Below are positions 16,567-26,368 of a stretch of DNA of 64,000 nucleotides, piece after piece. The stretch spans positions 85,472-149,471 of the forward strand of contig CANMSL010000010.1 of the NCBI GenBank assembly GCA_947500505.1, read 5' to 3'. The position numbers and the translations under genes are program-made. The DNA is from an uncultured Aquimarina sp. Its GTDB lineage: Bacteria; Bacteroidota; Bacteroidia; Flavobacteriales; Flavobacteriaceae. The notes beneath the pieces were generated by a model. It searched no databases. It saw only the letters and a program-made list of their open reading frames with translations, and had not been told where the DNA came from. Numbering within the stretch: the first letter of the stretch is position 1; every line of letters starts with the position of its first letter.

Positions 16567-18813
16567 TTAATTTATAAATTTCACTTTTGAAATATTCTTC
16601 ATTATTGTCTGAAAGAACTGTTGCGTATCATAAGGTTTTATAATTACGTCATTCATACCTACCGATAACGCCTGATCCCTAATCTCGCCTTCTTCTACAG
16701 CAGTAAGTGCTATTATAGGGATATGGGTATTAAAGGTTCTAATAACCGTAGTGGCATCCAATCCATTCATTTCCGGCATATTGATATCCATTAAAATCAA
16801 GTCAAAATTTTCAGTTTTCACCATGTCTATTGCATTCATGCCATTATTAGCTAAATTACAGGTGTATCCTTTTTTCTTAAGAATATTTTGGGTCACTATC
16901 TGATTAATTTTATTGTCATCAACAATTAAAATATTGAAATTGGTTGTTCCAATACTTATGCTTTCTCCATTTTGAGAAGAAATATCTTGCTCTTTGATTG
17001 CCTTTTCATAGCTAAGATCAAATATAAATTCGGATCCTACTCCTTCTTCGCTATTGATAAAAATTTCACTGTTATGAAGATGAATTAGCTTTTTTACTAT
17101 GGCCAGACCTAATCCGGTACCTTCATATTCGTGATTCTGATTTTTTACCTGAGCAAAATTATCAAAAATAGTTTCTTGTTTACTTCTTGGTATTCCTATA
17201 CCGTCGTCTTTAATAATAAATCTTATATCGTAATTATCGTTATGATAATTCAGGCATTGTACTTTAATCCATATGTTTCCATTATTGGTAAATTTAAGCG
17301 CATTTCCTATAAGATTTATAAGTATTTGTGATAATCTTACGGAGTCTCCAAGTAATGTGGTTTTTACTTTTGGATCAATATCTATATGAACAGTATTGTT
17401 ATTATATTTCTGTTTAGAATGAAGTGAATTTACAATACCTTCTATAAGTGATCTAAGGTCAAAAGATACTTTTTCAAGCTTAACTTCATTAGTTTCAATT
17501 TTACTTAATTGTAGGACGTCATTAATTAATGCCAGTAAATAATCCCCCGAAAATTTAAGAGATTCCAGATATTCATTTTTCTTCTTTTCTTCAGGGTTTT
17601 CCATAAGTAAAGAAGTAAGACCTATTACTCCATAAAGAGGAGTTCTTAATTCATGGCTGACTGTAGATATGAATTGCGATTTTAAAGTAGACACTTGCTC
17701 GGCAGTTTCTTTAGCATTAACAAGCTCCTTGTTCTTTTCTATAAGATCACTGTTTAGTTTTTTCTTTTGTAAATTATTCTTGTAAGAACTGATCAAAAAT
17801 GCTAGAGAAATAAGAATTAAGACGATTCCTAGAATGAAAATGATTTGCCATTTAATTTCCTTTGAGAAATTTTTATCGATAACATCATTTGCCTGTTTTG
17901 CTTTATCTTTATATTGAGACACTCGGTGCACTACTAGTGTCTTCTGTAATTCTATTTCTTTTACAAGATCATCAGATTTGGAAATACTATTATAATGTTT
18001 ATCAAGATATGGAATGGCCGATTCAAATTCATTTTGTGCTTTAAGAATTTTAAATCTTGTGTAATACGATGTGGCTAATTGTTTATAAAACTCTGAAATT
18101 TCGTGTATGCTATTATTTGATTCATCATCGATTTCCCTATTTATAATAGTAAAAGCATCATCAATATGCTCATGGGCTCTTTCATAATTTCTTACTCTAA
18201 GAAAATACTTACCCAAAAGATTGCTTAATTTTGCTTTTTCGGAATTTGATATGTTCATTTTTTCGCCAAGAATAGCTCTTACTTTTGTAAGATTAGCATA
18301 ACTGGTTTCATAATTATTTTTGTTAATATAATAATCTGCAAGGTTTAGCAATGGTTTGATCATTTTTGTGGTGTCCTTTACGGATTTAGCAAATTTGAAT
18401 GCTTTTTCATAGTAGTCTAACCCTTCAGTTATTGTAGTATCGTTTTTTATATGGAGATTTCCTAAATTGTTGTTCAATTTGGATTTTAGATGAATGGTTT
18501 TGGATCTGGATGCAAATGTAAGGGCAGTACGATAATTTTTTATCGCTTCACTGTCTTGTTTGTTCAATTCATAAACCTGAGCATAAAGATCAAATATTTT
18601 CGCTAAGTTTTTATCATCATTGTTAAATTGAGCAGTCTCTTCGGCGGCACTGGCTTTTTCCAGGGCTTCATCGTATTTGTATTCTTTTAATAAAGCTTCT
18701 GATTCATTTATAAGTGATTCGATACTTTTTCCATCCAAAGAAGATTGCGCCAAAGTATTAAGTGAAATCAATACCAGGAATAATGTAACTATTTGATTAA
18801 GAAAGTTTCTCAA
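16567..18813 (-). CDS. TPR-containing hybrid histidine kinase with receiver domain
   Basis: 748 residues. A signal peptide (1-22) is followed by a periplasmic TPR-like helical region (about 25-310) and one TM segment (about 322-344). Next come the HisKA domain with SHELRTPLYG (phospho-His about 386), the HATPase domain (NALKFTNNG, GTGLGLAIVKKL) and a C-terminal receiver. The receiver has VDDNKINQ, phospho-acceptor Asp in LILMDINMPEMNG (about 676) and KPYD. It has no DNA-binding output, so it probably works by phosphorelay or partner contact. No partner regulator is adjacent. The stimulus is unknown. Confidence 0.9.
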   Translation of the reverse strand: MRNFLNQIVTLFLVLISLNTLAQSSLDGKSIESLINESEALLKEYKYDEALEKASAAEETAQFNNDDKNLAKIFDLYAQVYELNKQDSEAIKNYRTALTFASRSKTIHLKSKLNNNLGNLHIKNDTTITEGLDYYEKAFKFAKSVKDTTKMIKPLLNLADYYINKNNYETSYANLTKVRAILGEKMNISNSEKAKLSNLLGKYFLRVRNYERAHEHIDDAFTIINREIDDESNNSIHEISEFYKQLATSYYTRFKILKAQNEFESAIPYLDKHYNSISKSDDLVKEIELQKTLVVHRVSQYKDKAKQANDVIDKNFSKEIKWQIIFILGIVLILISLAFLISSYKNNLQKKKLNSDLIEKNKELVNAKETAEQVSTLKSQFISTVSHELRTPLYGVIGLTSLLMENPEEKKKNEYLESLKFSGDYLLALINDVLQLSKIETNEVKLEKVSFDLRSLIEGIVNSLHSKQKYNNNTVHIDIDPKVKTTLLGDSVRLSQILINLIGNALKFTNNGNIWIKVQCLNYHNDNYDIRFIIKDDGIGIPRSKQETIFDNFAQVKNQNHEYEGTGLGLAIVKKLIHLHNSEIFINSEEGVGSEFIFDLSYEKAIKEQDISSQNGESISIGTTNFNILIVDDNKINQIVTQNILKKKGYTCNLANNGMNAIDMVKTENFDLILMDINMPEMNGLDATTVIRTFNTHIPIIALTAVEEGEIRDQALSVGMNDVIIKPYDTQQFFQTIMKNISKVKFIN

Positions 18814-19016
18814 CTTAGTAAGTTTTTAGTCATTGGTTAAAAGCGAAAATACAAAAATAGATTGTACAAAGTGTTAATCATCGTATAAAAAGGACAATTT
18901 ATCCGTAATTTATGTAAGGCATTCTTGTTTTTTGTAAGGGCATTTAGAAAAAAAATCAAAGAATTATATCATATTGGGAAAAACTATCAATACATAGAAA
19001 ATTAGAATTATCCTTC

Positions 19017-19047
19017 TTTAAAGGTTCGATCTGTAGGTGTATATTTG
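19017..19047 (+). promoter_or_regulatory. Promoter of the peroxiredoxin gene
   Basis: TATATTTG (19040-19047) matches the -7 box TAnnTTTG exactly. TTTA at 19017-19020 is a one-mismatch -33 box at 19-bp spacing. The ATG is 44 bp downstream. Confidence 0.55.
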
Positions 19048-19090
19048 CAACTTCAAAATTAATTAATCACAATTCTAAAAAAAATAAAAA

Positions 19091-19729
19091 ATGGCATTTG
19101 TAGGTAAAAAATTTCCAAATCTCGACGTTGATGCAATGAACGATATGGGAGATACTTTCAAGCTTAACGTATTGGAAGAAGCGAAGAATAATAATAAAAA
19201 AGTACTATTGTTTTGGTATCCAAAAGATTTCACTTTTGTATGTCCGACAGAATTACATGCGTTTCAAGAAGCATTAGCCGAGTTTGAAAAAAGAAATACT
19301 ATTGTAATTGGTGCATCTTGTGATACTCCTGAAGTTCATTTTGCTTGGCTTAATACTTCCAAAGATAATGGAGGGATAGAAGGAGTTACTTATCCAATCC
19401 TTGCGGATTCTAATCGTAATCTTTCCGGTACGTTGGGAATCTTAGATATCGCAAATGAAACCTATGATGAGGAAACTGGAATTGTAACGGTAGAAGGTGA
19501 TAATGTAACCTATAGAGCTACTTATCTGATTGATGAAGAAGGTACGGTTTTTCATGAAGGTATTAATCATATGCCGGTAGGAAGAAATGTAGCTGAGTTT
19601 TTAAGACTAATCGATGCATATGCTCACGTACAGAAGAATGGAGAAGTATGTCCCGCAAACTGGGAAGAAGGTAAAGATGCTATGTCTGCTAACAGAGATG
19701 GAGTAGCTTCATATTTGGCTTCTCACTAA
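19091..19729 (+). CDS. 2-Cys peroxiredoxin (AhpC/Prx1-like)
   Basis: 212 residues, cytosolic. DFTFVCPTELHAFQ contains the peroxidatic Cys and GEVCPANW the resolving Cys near the C-terminus, with the family Arg in VTYRATYLIDEEG. It reduces H2O2 and alkyl peroxides with thioredoxin-type donors. It is followed by a terminator and a thioredoxin-like gene, then DUF6952 and Tpx, a peroxide-defence set. Confidence 0.93.
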   Translation: MAFVGKKFPNLDVDAMNDMGDTFKLNVLEEAKNNNKKVLLFWYPKDFTFVCPTELHAFQEALAEFEKRNTIVIGASCDTPEVHFAWLNTSKDNGGIEGVTYPILADSNRNLSGTLGILDIANETYDEETGIVTVEGDNVTYRATYLIDEEGTVFHEGINHMPVGRNVAEFLRLIDAYAHVQKNGEVCPANWEEGKDAMSANRDGVASYLASH

Positions 19730-19751
19730 GAAATTCAATATTTTAAATAAT

Positions 19752-19790
19752 CAACTTCTCAGAAAGAAACAATCTGAGAGGTTGGTTTTT
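19752..19790 (+). terminator. Terminator after peroxiredoxin
   Basis: An 11-bp stem with one G-T pair joins 19752-19762 and 19774-19784, with a short T-run after it. Read-through to the thioredoxin gene 22 bp later is possible. Confidence 0.7.
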
Positions 19791-19811
19791 CACTTTGTAA
19801 TTTAAACAGTT

Positions 19812-20126
19812 ATGATTCAAGAGTTGACCACGGATAATCTTTCTGATGTTGTTAAGAATAATACTACAGTAGTAGTTCAGTATTCTGCAACCTGGTGTGG
19901 AAACTGCAGAATAATGAAGCCTAAGTTTAAGAAACTAGCTTCAGAAAAAAAAGATACTACTTTTGTTATTGTAGATGCTGAAAAAAATCCTGAATCCAGA
20001 AAAATGGCGACTGTAGATAACCTTCCTACTTTTGCTACCTTTAAAAATGGAACTTTTGTAAATCAGGTACAGACTAATAAATTTGAGATATTAAAAGAAT
20101 TAGTAGATGAAGTTACCAATAATTAA
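19812..20126 (+). CDS. Thioredoxin-family protein (CGNC active site)
   Basis: 104 residues, the size of a minimal thioredoxin fold. The active site is ATWCGNCRIMKPKF, with Asn replacing the usual Pro of WCGPC. A cis-Pro lies in VDNLPTFATFKNG. It probably reduces the neighbouring peroxiredoxins. Its last 20 bases overlap the next gene, so the two are translationally coupled. Confidence 0.88.
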   Translation: MIQELTTDNLSDVVKNNTTVVVQYSATWCGNCRIMKPKFKKLASEKKDTTFVIVDAEKNPESRKMATVDNLPTFATFKNGTFVNQVQTNKFEILKELVDEVTNN

Positions 20127-20364
20127 GCACCTTACTTCTTTTATTAAAGAAAATGATGAAGATTTTATCGTAGAAACCATCGAAACGTTAGAAGCGTTGA
20201 CTGAAGTCCCTTCTTTAAAAGATGAAGAATTAGATGTTATTGGTGAGTTGATTTCTAATATGTATGGATCGATAGAGGTTAACAAAATGATCAAGGACGG
20301 TGTGCCTAGAAAAGAGGCCTTAAATAGTTTTATGCAACGGGTGATGGGTTCAATAGATTCATAA
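20107..20364 (+). CDS. DUF6952 family small protein
   Basis: 85 residues, acidic and helical: MKLPIIKHLTSFIKENDEDFIVETIETLEALTEV, ending in KEALNSFMQRVMGSIDS. No catalytic motif and no cysteine. Starting inside the thioredoxin gene, it is always co-translated with it, which suggests a partner or accessory of the redox pathway. Function is unknown. A reading frame on the opposite strand here is a shadow. Confidence 0.75.
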   Translation: MKLPIIKHLTSFIKENDEDFIVETIETLEALTEVPSLKDEELDVIGELISNMYGSIEVNKMIKDGVPRKEALNSFMQRVMGSIDS

Positions 20365-20381
20365 TACAACTTGATTAATAT

Positions 20382-20411
20382 TTTAAAAGCCTTCTTATGT
20401 ATGGAGGTTTT
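20382..20411 (+). terminator. Weak terminator after DUF6952
   Basis: A short hairpin is made by AAAGCCT near 20383 and AGGTTTT, with one G-T pair, followed by a run of T. Confidence 0.5.
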
Positions 20412-20488
20412 TTTATTTTCCCAAAACTTTAAGTAAAATACCATATAATCTTATTAATTTTAAAGCTCTTAAAAAACACAAATATATT

Positions 20489-20989
20489 ATGGCTACAATA
20501 ACATTAAGCGGGAACTCTATACACACTATCGGACAATTACCTGAAGTTGGGGAGAAAGCACCGGATTTCGAATTAGTAAATACGGATTTATCAATATCAA
20601 AACTTTCAGACTACAAAGGCTCAAGGATAGTGTTGAACATTTTTCCATCGATTGATACCGGAATTTGTGCAGCATCGGTTAGGCAGTTTAATAAAGATGC
20701 GGGTAATTTATCTAACACCAAAGTTCTTTGTATATCCAGAGATCTACCATTTGCTCAAGCTAGATTCTGTGGAGCAGAAGGTTTAGAAAACGTAATAAAT
20801 CAATCGGATTTCAGGGATGGTAAATTTGGAAAGGATTATGGTTTAGAAATTATCGATGGCCCTATGAAAGGGCTTCACTCCAGAGCGGTTGTCGTAGTTA
20901 ATGAAGAGGGTACAATTATACATACAGAACAAGTACCAGAAATTGTGCAGGAGCCAAATTATGCAGATGCTATAAATACATTGGCATAA
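20489..20989 (+). CDS. tpx: Thiol peroxidase Tpx
   Basis: 166 residues, standard for Tpx. FPSIDTGICAASVRQFN carries the peroxidatic Cys, and SRDLPFAQARFCGAEG carries the resolving Cys on the neighbouring helix. The N-terminal beta hairpin is ITLSGNSIHTIGQLPEVGEKAPDFELV. It reduces peroxides with thioredoxin. It is separated by 4 bp from the diacylglycerol kinase gene. Confidence 0.95.
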   Translation: MATITLSGNSIHTIGQLPEVGEKAPDFELVNTDLSISKLSDYKGSRIVLNIFPSIDTGICAASVRQFNKDAGNLSNTKVLCISRDLPFAQARFCGAEGLENVINQSDFRDGKFGKDYGLEIIDGPMKGLHSRAVVVVNEEGTIIHTEQVPEIVQEPNYADAINTLA

Positions 20990-20993
20990 GTCC

Positions 20994-21362
20994 ATGGGTG
21001 GAATCTCAAAATTTATTGTTGGAAGATTACGGGGATGTAGATATGCTTTTAAAGGAGCATTACTACTGCTCAAAACTGAACCAAGTATACAAGTACAGGC
21101 TGTCATAGCGATTATTATGACAGCCTTAGGTTTTTATTTGGATATTACTAGAACCGAGTGGTTGTTACAAACTTTTTCTATAGGTCTTGTAATGAGTATA
21201 GAAGGTATAAATACAACGATAGAGGCTATTGCAGATTTTATTCATCCTGATTTTCATAATAAAATTGGTTTTATCAAAGATATTGCGGCCGGAGCTGTAT
21301 TTATAGCTGCAATAACAGCGGTAGTAATTGGTTGTACTATTTATGTTCCTTATTTATTGTAG
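20994..21362 (+). CDS. Diacylglycerol/undecaprenol kinase family membrane protein
   Basis: 122 residues, three TM helices. The DgkA signature is STEGINTTIEAIAD-like: here SIEGINTTIEAIADFIHPDFH with catalytic Glu and metal-binding residues, then KIGFIKDIAAGAVFIAA. It phosphorylates diacylglycerol or undecaprenol at the inner membrane. The ATG at 20994 follows the tpx stop by 4 bp. Confidence 0.92.
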   Translation: MGGISKFIVGRLRGCRYAFKGALLLLKTEPSIQVQAVIAIIMTALGFYLDITRTEWLLQTFSIGLVMSIEGINTTIEAIADFIHPDFHNKIGFIKDIAAGAVFIAAITAVVIGCTIYVPYLL

Positions 21363-21429
21363 AAAATTTTTTTGGCATTTCTACGTTCCTTTATAGATAT
21401 TCGTATTTTTGCGATAATATACCCAGAAA

Positions 21430-23904
21430 ATGGCAAAAAAAAAGGTAACAACAAAAAGGAAAACTACAAAAAAACCTAAAATTCCTTTAAAAGAAAGACT
21501 AACTTTATCAAGACAGCAAAAAGTTGTTTTTGGTAGCTTCTTATTTTTTTTAGGGATCGCATTATTTTTTGCATTTATTTCTTTTTTCTTCAATTGGAAA
21601 GTTGATCAGAGTGAAATTTCCGAATTCCCCGGGAGAACTTCTTCAGCAAAAAATTGGTTAAGTATTTCTGGAGCCAAGGTTAGCGATTTTTTTATATTCA
21701 GAGGTTTCGGTATTTCTGCATTAATTCTACCAGTTTTAATTTCTCTTACTGGAGTGTATTTGTTTTTTGACCTGAATAGAAAGAAATTGGCTGGATTTTG
21801 GTTTTGGGGTACACTTGTTATGTTATGGATTTCTGTAATTTTCGGGTTTGTGCAAAAAGGAAGTGGGTTGCTTGCAGGAGTTATTGGATATGAAGTAAAT
21901 GATTTCTTGCAGGATTATATCGGATTCATAGGAACTGTATTGGTGTTAGCATTTTTTGCTATTGTATATATTGTAGTTCGTTTGCGATATACTCCGGAAA
22001 AGATCTCAGCTTCATTAAAAAAGACACAAACCGAAATCACCAAGGACTATGAGTATGTAAAAAATATCAATGGTGCAAAAGGTGCTAACAAAGATAGTAA
22101 GCAAGAAACCAATAAAAAAGAAAGTTTATCTCCTGATGATAAAAAGGATCTTTCAATAGATACAAAAACAATAAGTGAAAAAGAGAATACTGTTGTACTT
22201 GACAATCAATCTGTGAAAACGGCGAAGACTACTGTAAATGATTTTTATGGGAATCCGGAAAATCAATCTAGCGAGATTCCCGAAAAACTGATTATAAAAT
22301 CTGAAGACAATCCTGAAGATATTGCAATGGAAGTGGAAACAGTAGTCGAGGAAGAAGAAGTAGAGAACCTAAGTGCAAAGTTAGTAAAGGATTTTGGTGA
22401 GTTTGATCCAAAATTGGAATTAGGAAATTTTAAATTTCCGACCATTGACTTGTTGAAGGATTATTCTGTTCAAAATGGTGGAATCACTATTGATCAGGGA
22501 GAGCTGGAAGAGAATAAGAACCGTATCGTAGAAACACTTAAAAATTACAAAATAGAGATTGCCCAGATTAAAGCAACAGTTGGACCGACTGTTACTTTAT
22601 ATGAAATTGTACCTGAAGCCGGTATTCGTATTTCAAAAATTAAAAACTTAGAAGATGATATAGCACTTTCTTTGGCTGCATTAGGAATAAGAATAATAGC
22701 ACCAATTCCTGGTAAAGGAACCATTGGTATCGAGGTGCCTAACAAAAAATCTACCATTGTTTCTATGCGATCTGCAATTGCTTCATCCAAATTTCAGGGT
22801 GCCGAGATGGAATTACCATTATCTCTCGGAAAAACGATCTCTAATGAAACTTTTGTAGTGGATTTGGCAAAAATGCCTCATTTACTGATGGCAGGAGCTA
22901 CAGGACAAGGTAAATCAGTAGGGCTGAATGCAATCTTAACTTCCTTATTGTATAAAAAACATCCTGCAGAGGTTAAGTTCGTATTGGTAGACCCCAAAAA
23001 AGTAGAACTTACACTATTTAATAAAATAGAACGTCATTATCTGGCCAAATTACCTGATACTGATGAAGCTATTATAACCGATAATACGAAGGTGATCAAT
23101 ACTCTTAATTCTCTATGTATTGAGATGGATGAAAGATATGACTTGCTAAAAAATGCTATGGTCCGTAATATCAAAGAGTATAATACAAAATTTAAAGCAC
23201 GTAAACTTAATCCAGAAAACGGGCACAGATTTCTGCCGTATATTGTTCTTGTTGTGGATGAGTTTGCGGATTTGATAATGACGGCAGGAAAAGAAGTAGA
23301 AACTCCAATAGCCAGATTAGCACAATTAGCCAGAGCAATCGGAATACATCTGATTATTGCAACTCAGCGTCCTTCGGTTAACGTTATTACTGGTATGATC
23401 AAAGCCAATTTCCCAGCTAGAATTGCATTTAGAGTTACTTCTAAAATAGACTCTCGTACCATTTTGGATACAGGTGGTGCAGATCAACTAATCGGTCGCG
23501 GAGATATGTTATTTACACAAGGAAATGATCTAGTCAGGATTCAATGTGCTTTTGTAGACACTCCAGAAGTAGAAAGAATCACTGAATACATTGGTAGTCA
23601 AAAAGCTTATCCTGATGCGCATATGTTACCGGAATACTCTGGAGAAGAAAGTGGCACAAGTCTTGATATAGACGTAAAGGATAGAGACAAACTTTTTAAT
23701 GAAGCGGCAGAAGTTATTGTCACAGCACAGCAAGGTTCAGCGTCTTTATTACAAAGAAAACTAAAATTAGGATATAACAGGGCCGGAAGATTGATTGATC
23801 AATTGGAAGCAGCTGGCATTGTGGGGCCTTTCGAAGGGAGTAAAGCAAGGCAGGTTTTAGTGACAGATTTAGTAGCCTTAAAACAATTGTTGGATACTGA
23901 ATAA
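21430..23904 (+). CDS. ftsK: DNA translocase FtsK/SpoIIIE
   Basis: 824 residues. The N-terminus is basic with four TM segments (about 35-180), followed by a long acidic linker (about 195-320). The motor has Walker A GATGQGKSVGLN (about 488), Walker B VVDEFADLI (about 607), and a C-terminal winged-helix gamma domain (about 755-820, QQGSASLLQRKLKLGYNRAGRLIDQLE). It pumps chromosomal DNA during division and dimer resolution. A TATTTTTG -7-like box lies at 21404-21411. Confidence 0.96.
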   Translation: MAKKKVTTKRKTTKKPKIPLKERLTLSRQQKVVFGSFLFFLGIALFFAFISFFFNWKVDQSEISEFPGRTSSAKNWLSISGAKVSDFFIFRGFGISALILPVLISLTGVYLFFDLNRKKLAGFWFWGTLVMLWISVIFGFVQKGSGLLAGVIGYEVNDFLQDYIGFIGTVLVLAFFAIVYIVVRLRYTPEKISASLKKTQTEITKDYEYVKNINGAKGANKDSKQETNKKESLSPDDKKDLSIDTKTISEKENTVVLDNQSVKTAKTTVNDFYGNPENQSSEIPEKLIIKSEDNPEDIAMEVETVVEEEEVENLSAKLVKDFGEFDPKLELGNFKFPTIDLLKDYSVQNGGITIDQGELEENKNRIVETLKNYKIEIAQIKATVGPTVTLYEIVPEAGIRISKIKNLEDDIALSLAALGIRIIAPIPGKGTIGIEVPNKKSTIVSMRSAIASSKFQGAEMELPLSLGKTISNETFVVDLAKMPHLLMAGATGQGKSVGLNAILTSLLYKKHPAEVKFVLVDPKKVELTLFNKIERHYLAKLPDTDEAIITDNTKVINTLNSLCIEMDERYDLLKNAMVRNIKEYNTKFKARKLNPENGHRFLPYIVLVVDEFADLIMTAGKEVETPIARLAQLARAIGIHLIIATQRPSVNVITGMIKANFPARIAFRVTSKIDSRTILDTGGADQLIGRGDMLFTQGNDLVRIQCAFVDTPEVERITEYIGSQKAYPDAHMLPEYSGEESGTSLDIDVKDRDKLFNEAAEVIVTAQQGSASLLQRKLKLGYNRAGRLIDQLEAAGIVGPFEGSKARQVLVTDLVALKQLLDTE

Positions 23905-23949
23905 TCGTAACGGAATATAAAAATTTTTTAAATTTTAAGAAATACATAG

Positions 23950-24585
23950 ATGATAAATAAAATATTATTTTTAGTAATTACATTATTTTTTGCGAATGCA
24001 AATGCACAAGATGCAAAACAACTTTTAGATGAAGTTTCCACTAAAGTGAAAGGCTATGATAATGTTGTAATTGGATTTAAATATGCTCTTAATAACCCTG
24101 CGGAGAACGTTTCTCAGGAAACAAGAGGTGATGTTACCATATTCGGAGATAAATATCTTTTAAATCTGATGGGTACAGAGCAAATGTATGATGGAAGCAA
24201 ACTACATATTATTATACCTGAGGATGAGGAGATCAATATTTCTTCCGAGAGTGCAGAAGATGATTCAAGTGTAACACCATCAAAAATGCTTACTTTTTAT
24301 GAAGAAGGTTATACGTCAAAAATGGATATTGTGCAAGATGAACAGGGCCGAAAAATTCAGTTTGTGAAATTGACACCAATTGATTCCAATAGTGATCTAA
24401 AAGAAATTTTATTAGGAATTGATAAGCAAACAAAACATATTTATAAATTGATTTTGATGCAGAATAATGGAACTAATATTACCATAACGGTAAATAGTTT
24501 TAAAACAAATCAACCGCTTTCCAAAACATTATTCGTTTTCGACGAATCAAAATATAGTAATTACTATATCAATCGTTTAGATTAG
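23950..24585 (+). CDS. lolA: Outer-membrane lipoprotein carrier LolA
   Basis: 211 residues with a signal peptide (ILFLVITLFFANANA). The mature protein begins QDAKQLLDEVSTKVKGYDNVVIGFKY and has the all-beta LolA fold, with SKMLTFYEEGYTSKMDI in the middle. It carries lipoproteins across the periplasm. Directly after ftsK as in many Flavobacteriaceae; a terminator follows. Confidence 0.9.
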   Translation: MINKILFLVITLFFANANAQDAKQLLDEVSTKVKGYDNVVIGFKYALNNPAENVSQETRGDVTIFGDKYLLNLMGTEQMYDGSKLHIIIPEDEEINISSESAEDDSSVTPSKMLTFYEEGYTSKMDIVQDEQGRKIQFVKLTPIDSNSDLKEILLGIDKQTKHIYKLILMQNNGTNITITVNSFKTNQPLSKTLFVFDESKYSNYYINRLD

Positions 24586-24625
24586 CAATATATTTAGGCA
24601 TCAATTAATAGTTTAATAAACAAAC

Positions 24626-24650
24626 ATCCCGAAAATATCGGGATTTATTT
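24626..24650 (+). terminator. Terminator after lolA
   Basis: The stem ATCCCGA (24626-24632)/TCGGGAT (24638-24644) has a 5-nt loop and a T-rich tail. Confidence 0.8.
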
Positions 24651-24663
24651 TAGTAGTAGATAA

Positions 24664-26106
24664 GTGAAAATACTTGACAGATATATACTGACAACTTTTT
24701 TAAAGACGTTTTTCCCACTCTTCATAATTATAATGTTTATTCTTTTATTACAGACCATCTGGTTGTTTATATCTGAATTAGCAGGAAAAGATCTTGACTT
24801 TTCTGTGATAATAAAGTTTCTGACATATGCTACTCCCAGATTGATTCCTATGGTATTACCGCTTACCGTATTACTTACCTCAATTATGATTTTTGGTAAT
24901 TTTGCAGAGAATTATGAGTTTGCTGCCATGAAGTCTTCCGGTATATCTCTGCAACGGGCTATGAGAACATTGTCTGTGTTTATCTTTTTTGTTGGGATAG
25001 GAGCATTTTTATTTTCGAATACTGTAATCCCAAGTTCCGAAAGGAAATTTGTTAACCTGAGAAAAAATATAGTAAAGGTTAAACCGGCTATGGTGATCAC
25101 TCCCAATCAATTCAATGATCTGGGCGATATAAATATTAGGGTCTCAGAAAAGTATGGAGATAATGATCAATTTATCAAGGATGTAATCATCCATAAAAAA
25201 TCAGTTAGGGCCGGTAATTTTACAGTTATAAAGGCTACAGATGGAGAACTAAAAGGTAGTATTGATTCTAATTTGATTACACTGGTGCTCAATGATGGGA
25301 ACTATTATGATGAGATTCAGCAGAAATCTCCCAAACAAAGAAAAAAATTGCCGTTTGCAAAGACCTATTTTAAGCAGTATGTCCTAAATATAGACTTATC
25401 ATCTCTGGATAATGTGGATATGGACGCTCAGCAGTACAGTAAAGGGTATAATATGTTAAACGTAAATGGTCTAAGAGATGAGATTGATACCTTATCAATC
25501 CAGGTGAATAATGAGATAAATGCAACAGAAAACGATGTTAATAGAAGAAATGGGTTCAAGGAATTAAATCGTAATCTAAAAATAGATACCCTTCAGGAAG
25601 CTGCTGTTGATACCTTAGATTTAATTGAGGAGAGATTTAATAACCGACAAAAATCTCAAATATACAATTTGGCATTTTCTAATGTAGATGGAGTGATCAG
25701 AAGGATACAAACTACCCAAAGAACATTAGAAGTAAAAAAAAGAGCACTTAATAAATATGAAATGTCATTACATGATAAGTATGCATTGGGTATTTCTTGC
25801 GTGTTGTTATTTTTTGTCGGTGCTCCATTAGGTGCAATTATTCGCAAAGGAGGTTTGGGGCTGCCTATTGTTATCGGAGTAGTTTTATTCCTTACATATC
25901 ACTTTATAGGCATTTTCGCAAAAAACGGAGCAGAAGAAGGAGGGGTTCCTCCTTTTATAGGCTCGTGGTTATCTACTTTCATTATCTTTCCACTAAGTAT
26001 CTTTTTGACCTATAGAGCTACTAGAGATCGGGGCTTTGTTAGTTTTGATATTTTGGTACAACCAATTCGTGACTTTTTTGGAAAACGATCCAAAAAGAAA
26101 AAATAA
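24664..26106 (+). CDS. LptF/LptG-family permease
   Basis: 480 residues with a GTG start. LDRYILTTFLKTFFPLFIIIMFILLLQTIWLF and RLIPMVLPLTVLLTSIMIFGNFAENYEFAAMKSSGISLQRAM are the characteristic N-terminal and coupling-helix region of LptF/G. A large periplasmic beta-jellyroll insertion (about 130-330) and the last three TM helices follow. It forms the inner-membrane LPS exporter with LptB. The partner gene is not in the window, and F and G cannot be separated here. Confidence 0.88.
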   Translation: MKILDRYILTTFLKTFFPLFIIIMFILLLQTIWLFISELAGKDLDFSVIIKFLTYATPRLIPMVLPLTVLLTSIMIFGNFAENYEFAAMKSSGISLQRAMRTLSVFIFFVGIGAFLFSNTVIPSSERKFVNLRKNIVKVKPAMVITPNQFNDLGDINIRVSEKYGDNDQFIKDVIIHKKSVRAGNFTVIKATDGELKGSIDSNLITLVLNDGNYYDEIQQKSPKQRKKLPFAKTYFKQYVLNIDLSSLDNVDMDAQQYSKGYNMLNVNGLRDEIDTLSIQVNNEINATENDVNRRNGFKELNRNLKIDTLQEAAVDTLDLIEERFNNRQKSQIYNLAFSNVDGVIRRIQTTQRTLEVKKRALNKYEMSLHDKYALGISCVLLFFVGAPLGAIIRKGGLGLPIVIGVVLFLTYHFIGIFAKNGAEEGGVPPFIGSWLSTFIIFPLSIFLTYRATRDRGFVSFDILVQPIRDFFGKRSKKKK

Positions 26107-26314
26107 GGACAAAGAAGTTCCAACTTTAAAATTCCTGGTTTTAATAACCAATGATATCGGTACATTAAATGATATTATTGGGTACTAACAATGATTCGGA
26201 TTTAATAAGTCCTAAGGAATTATGCTGCTGGATTAAATTGGATGTAAGAAGAATTTCAGTGCAAGATTTGAAAGTGAACTAAGAGAGAAACTATAGATTT
26301 TTTAATGCATAAAG

Positions 26315-26344
26315 TGTGTTTAATAATTATATAAATTACCTTTG
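26315..26344 (+). promoter_or_regulatory. Promoter of ribB
   Basis: TACCTTTG (26337-26344) fits TAnnTTTG exactly. TGTG at 26315-26318 is a one-mismatch -33 box with an 18-bp gap. No FMN riboswitch sequence is seen between 26107 and 26368. Confidence 0.45.
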
Positions 26345-26368
26345 CTTTCAAAATAAGAATAGCAAACT

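Noticed and set aside
20100..20444. Minus-strand frame over DUF6952
   Set aside because: It is antisense to a recognisable family and has no features of its own.
26107..26368. FMN riboswitch before ribB
   Set aside because: None of the conserved RFN sequence blocks are present; only a promoter-like box is seen.
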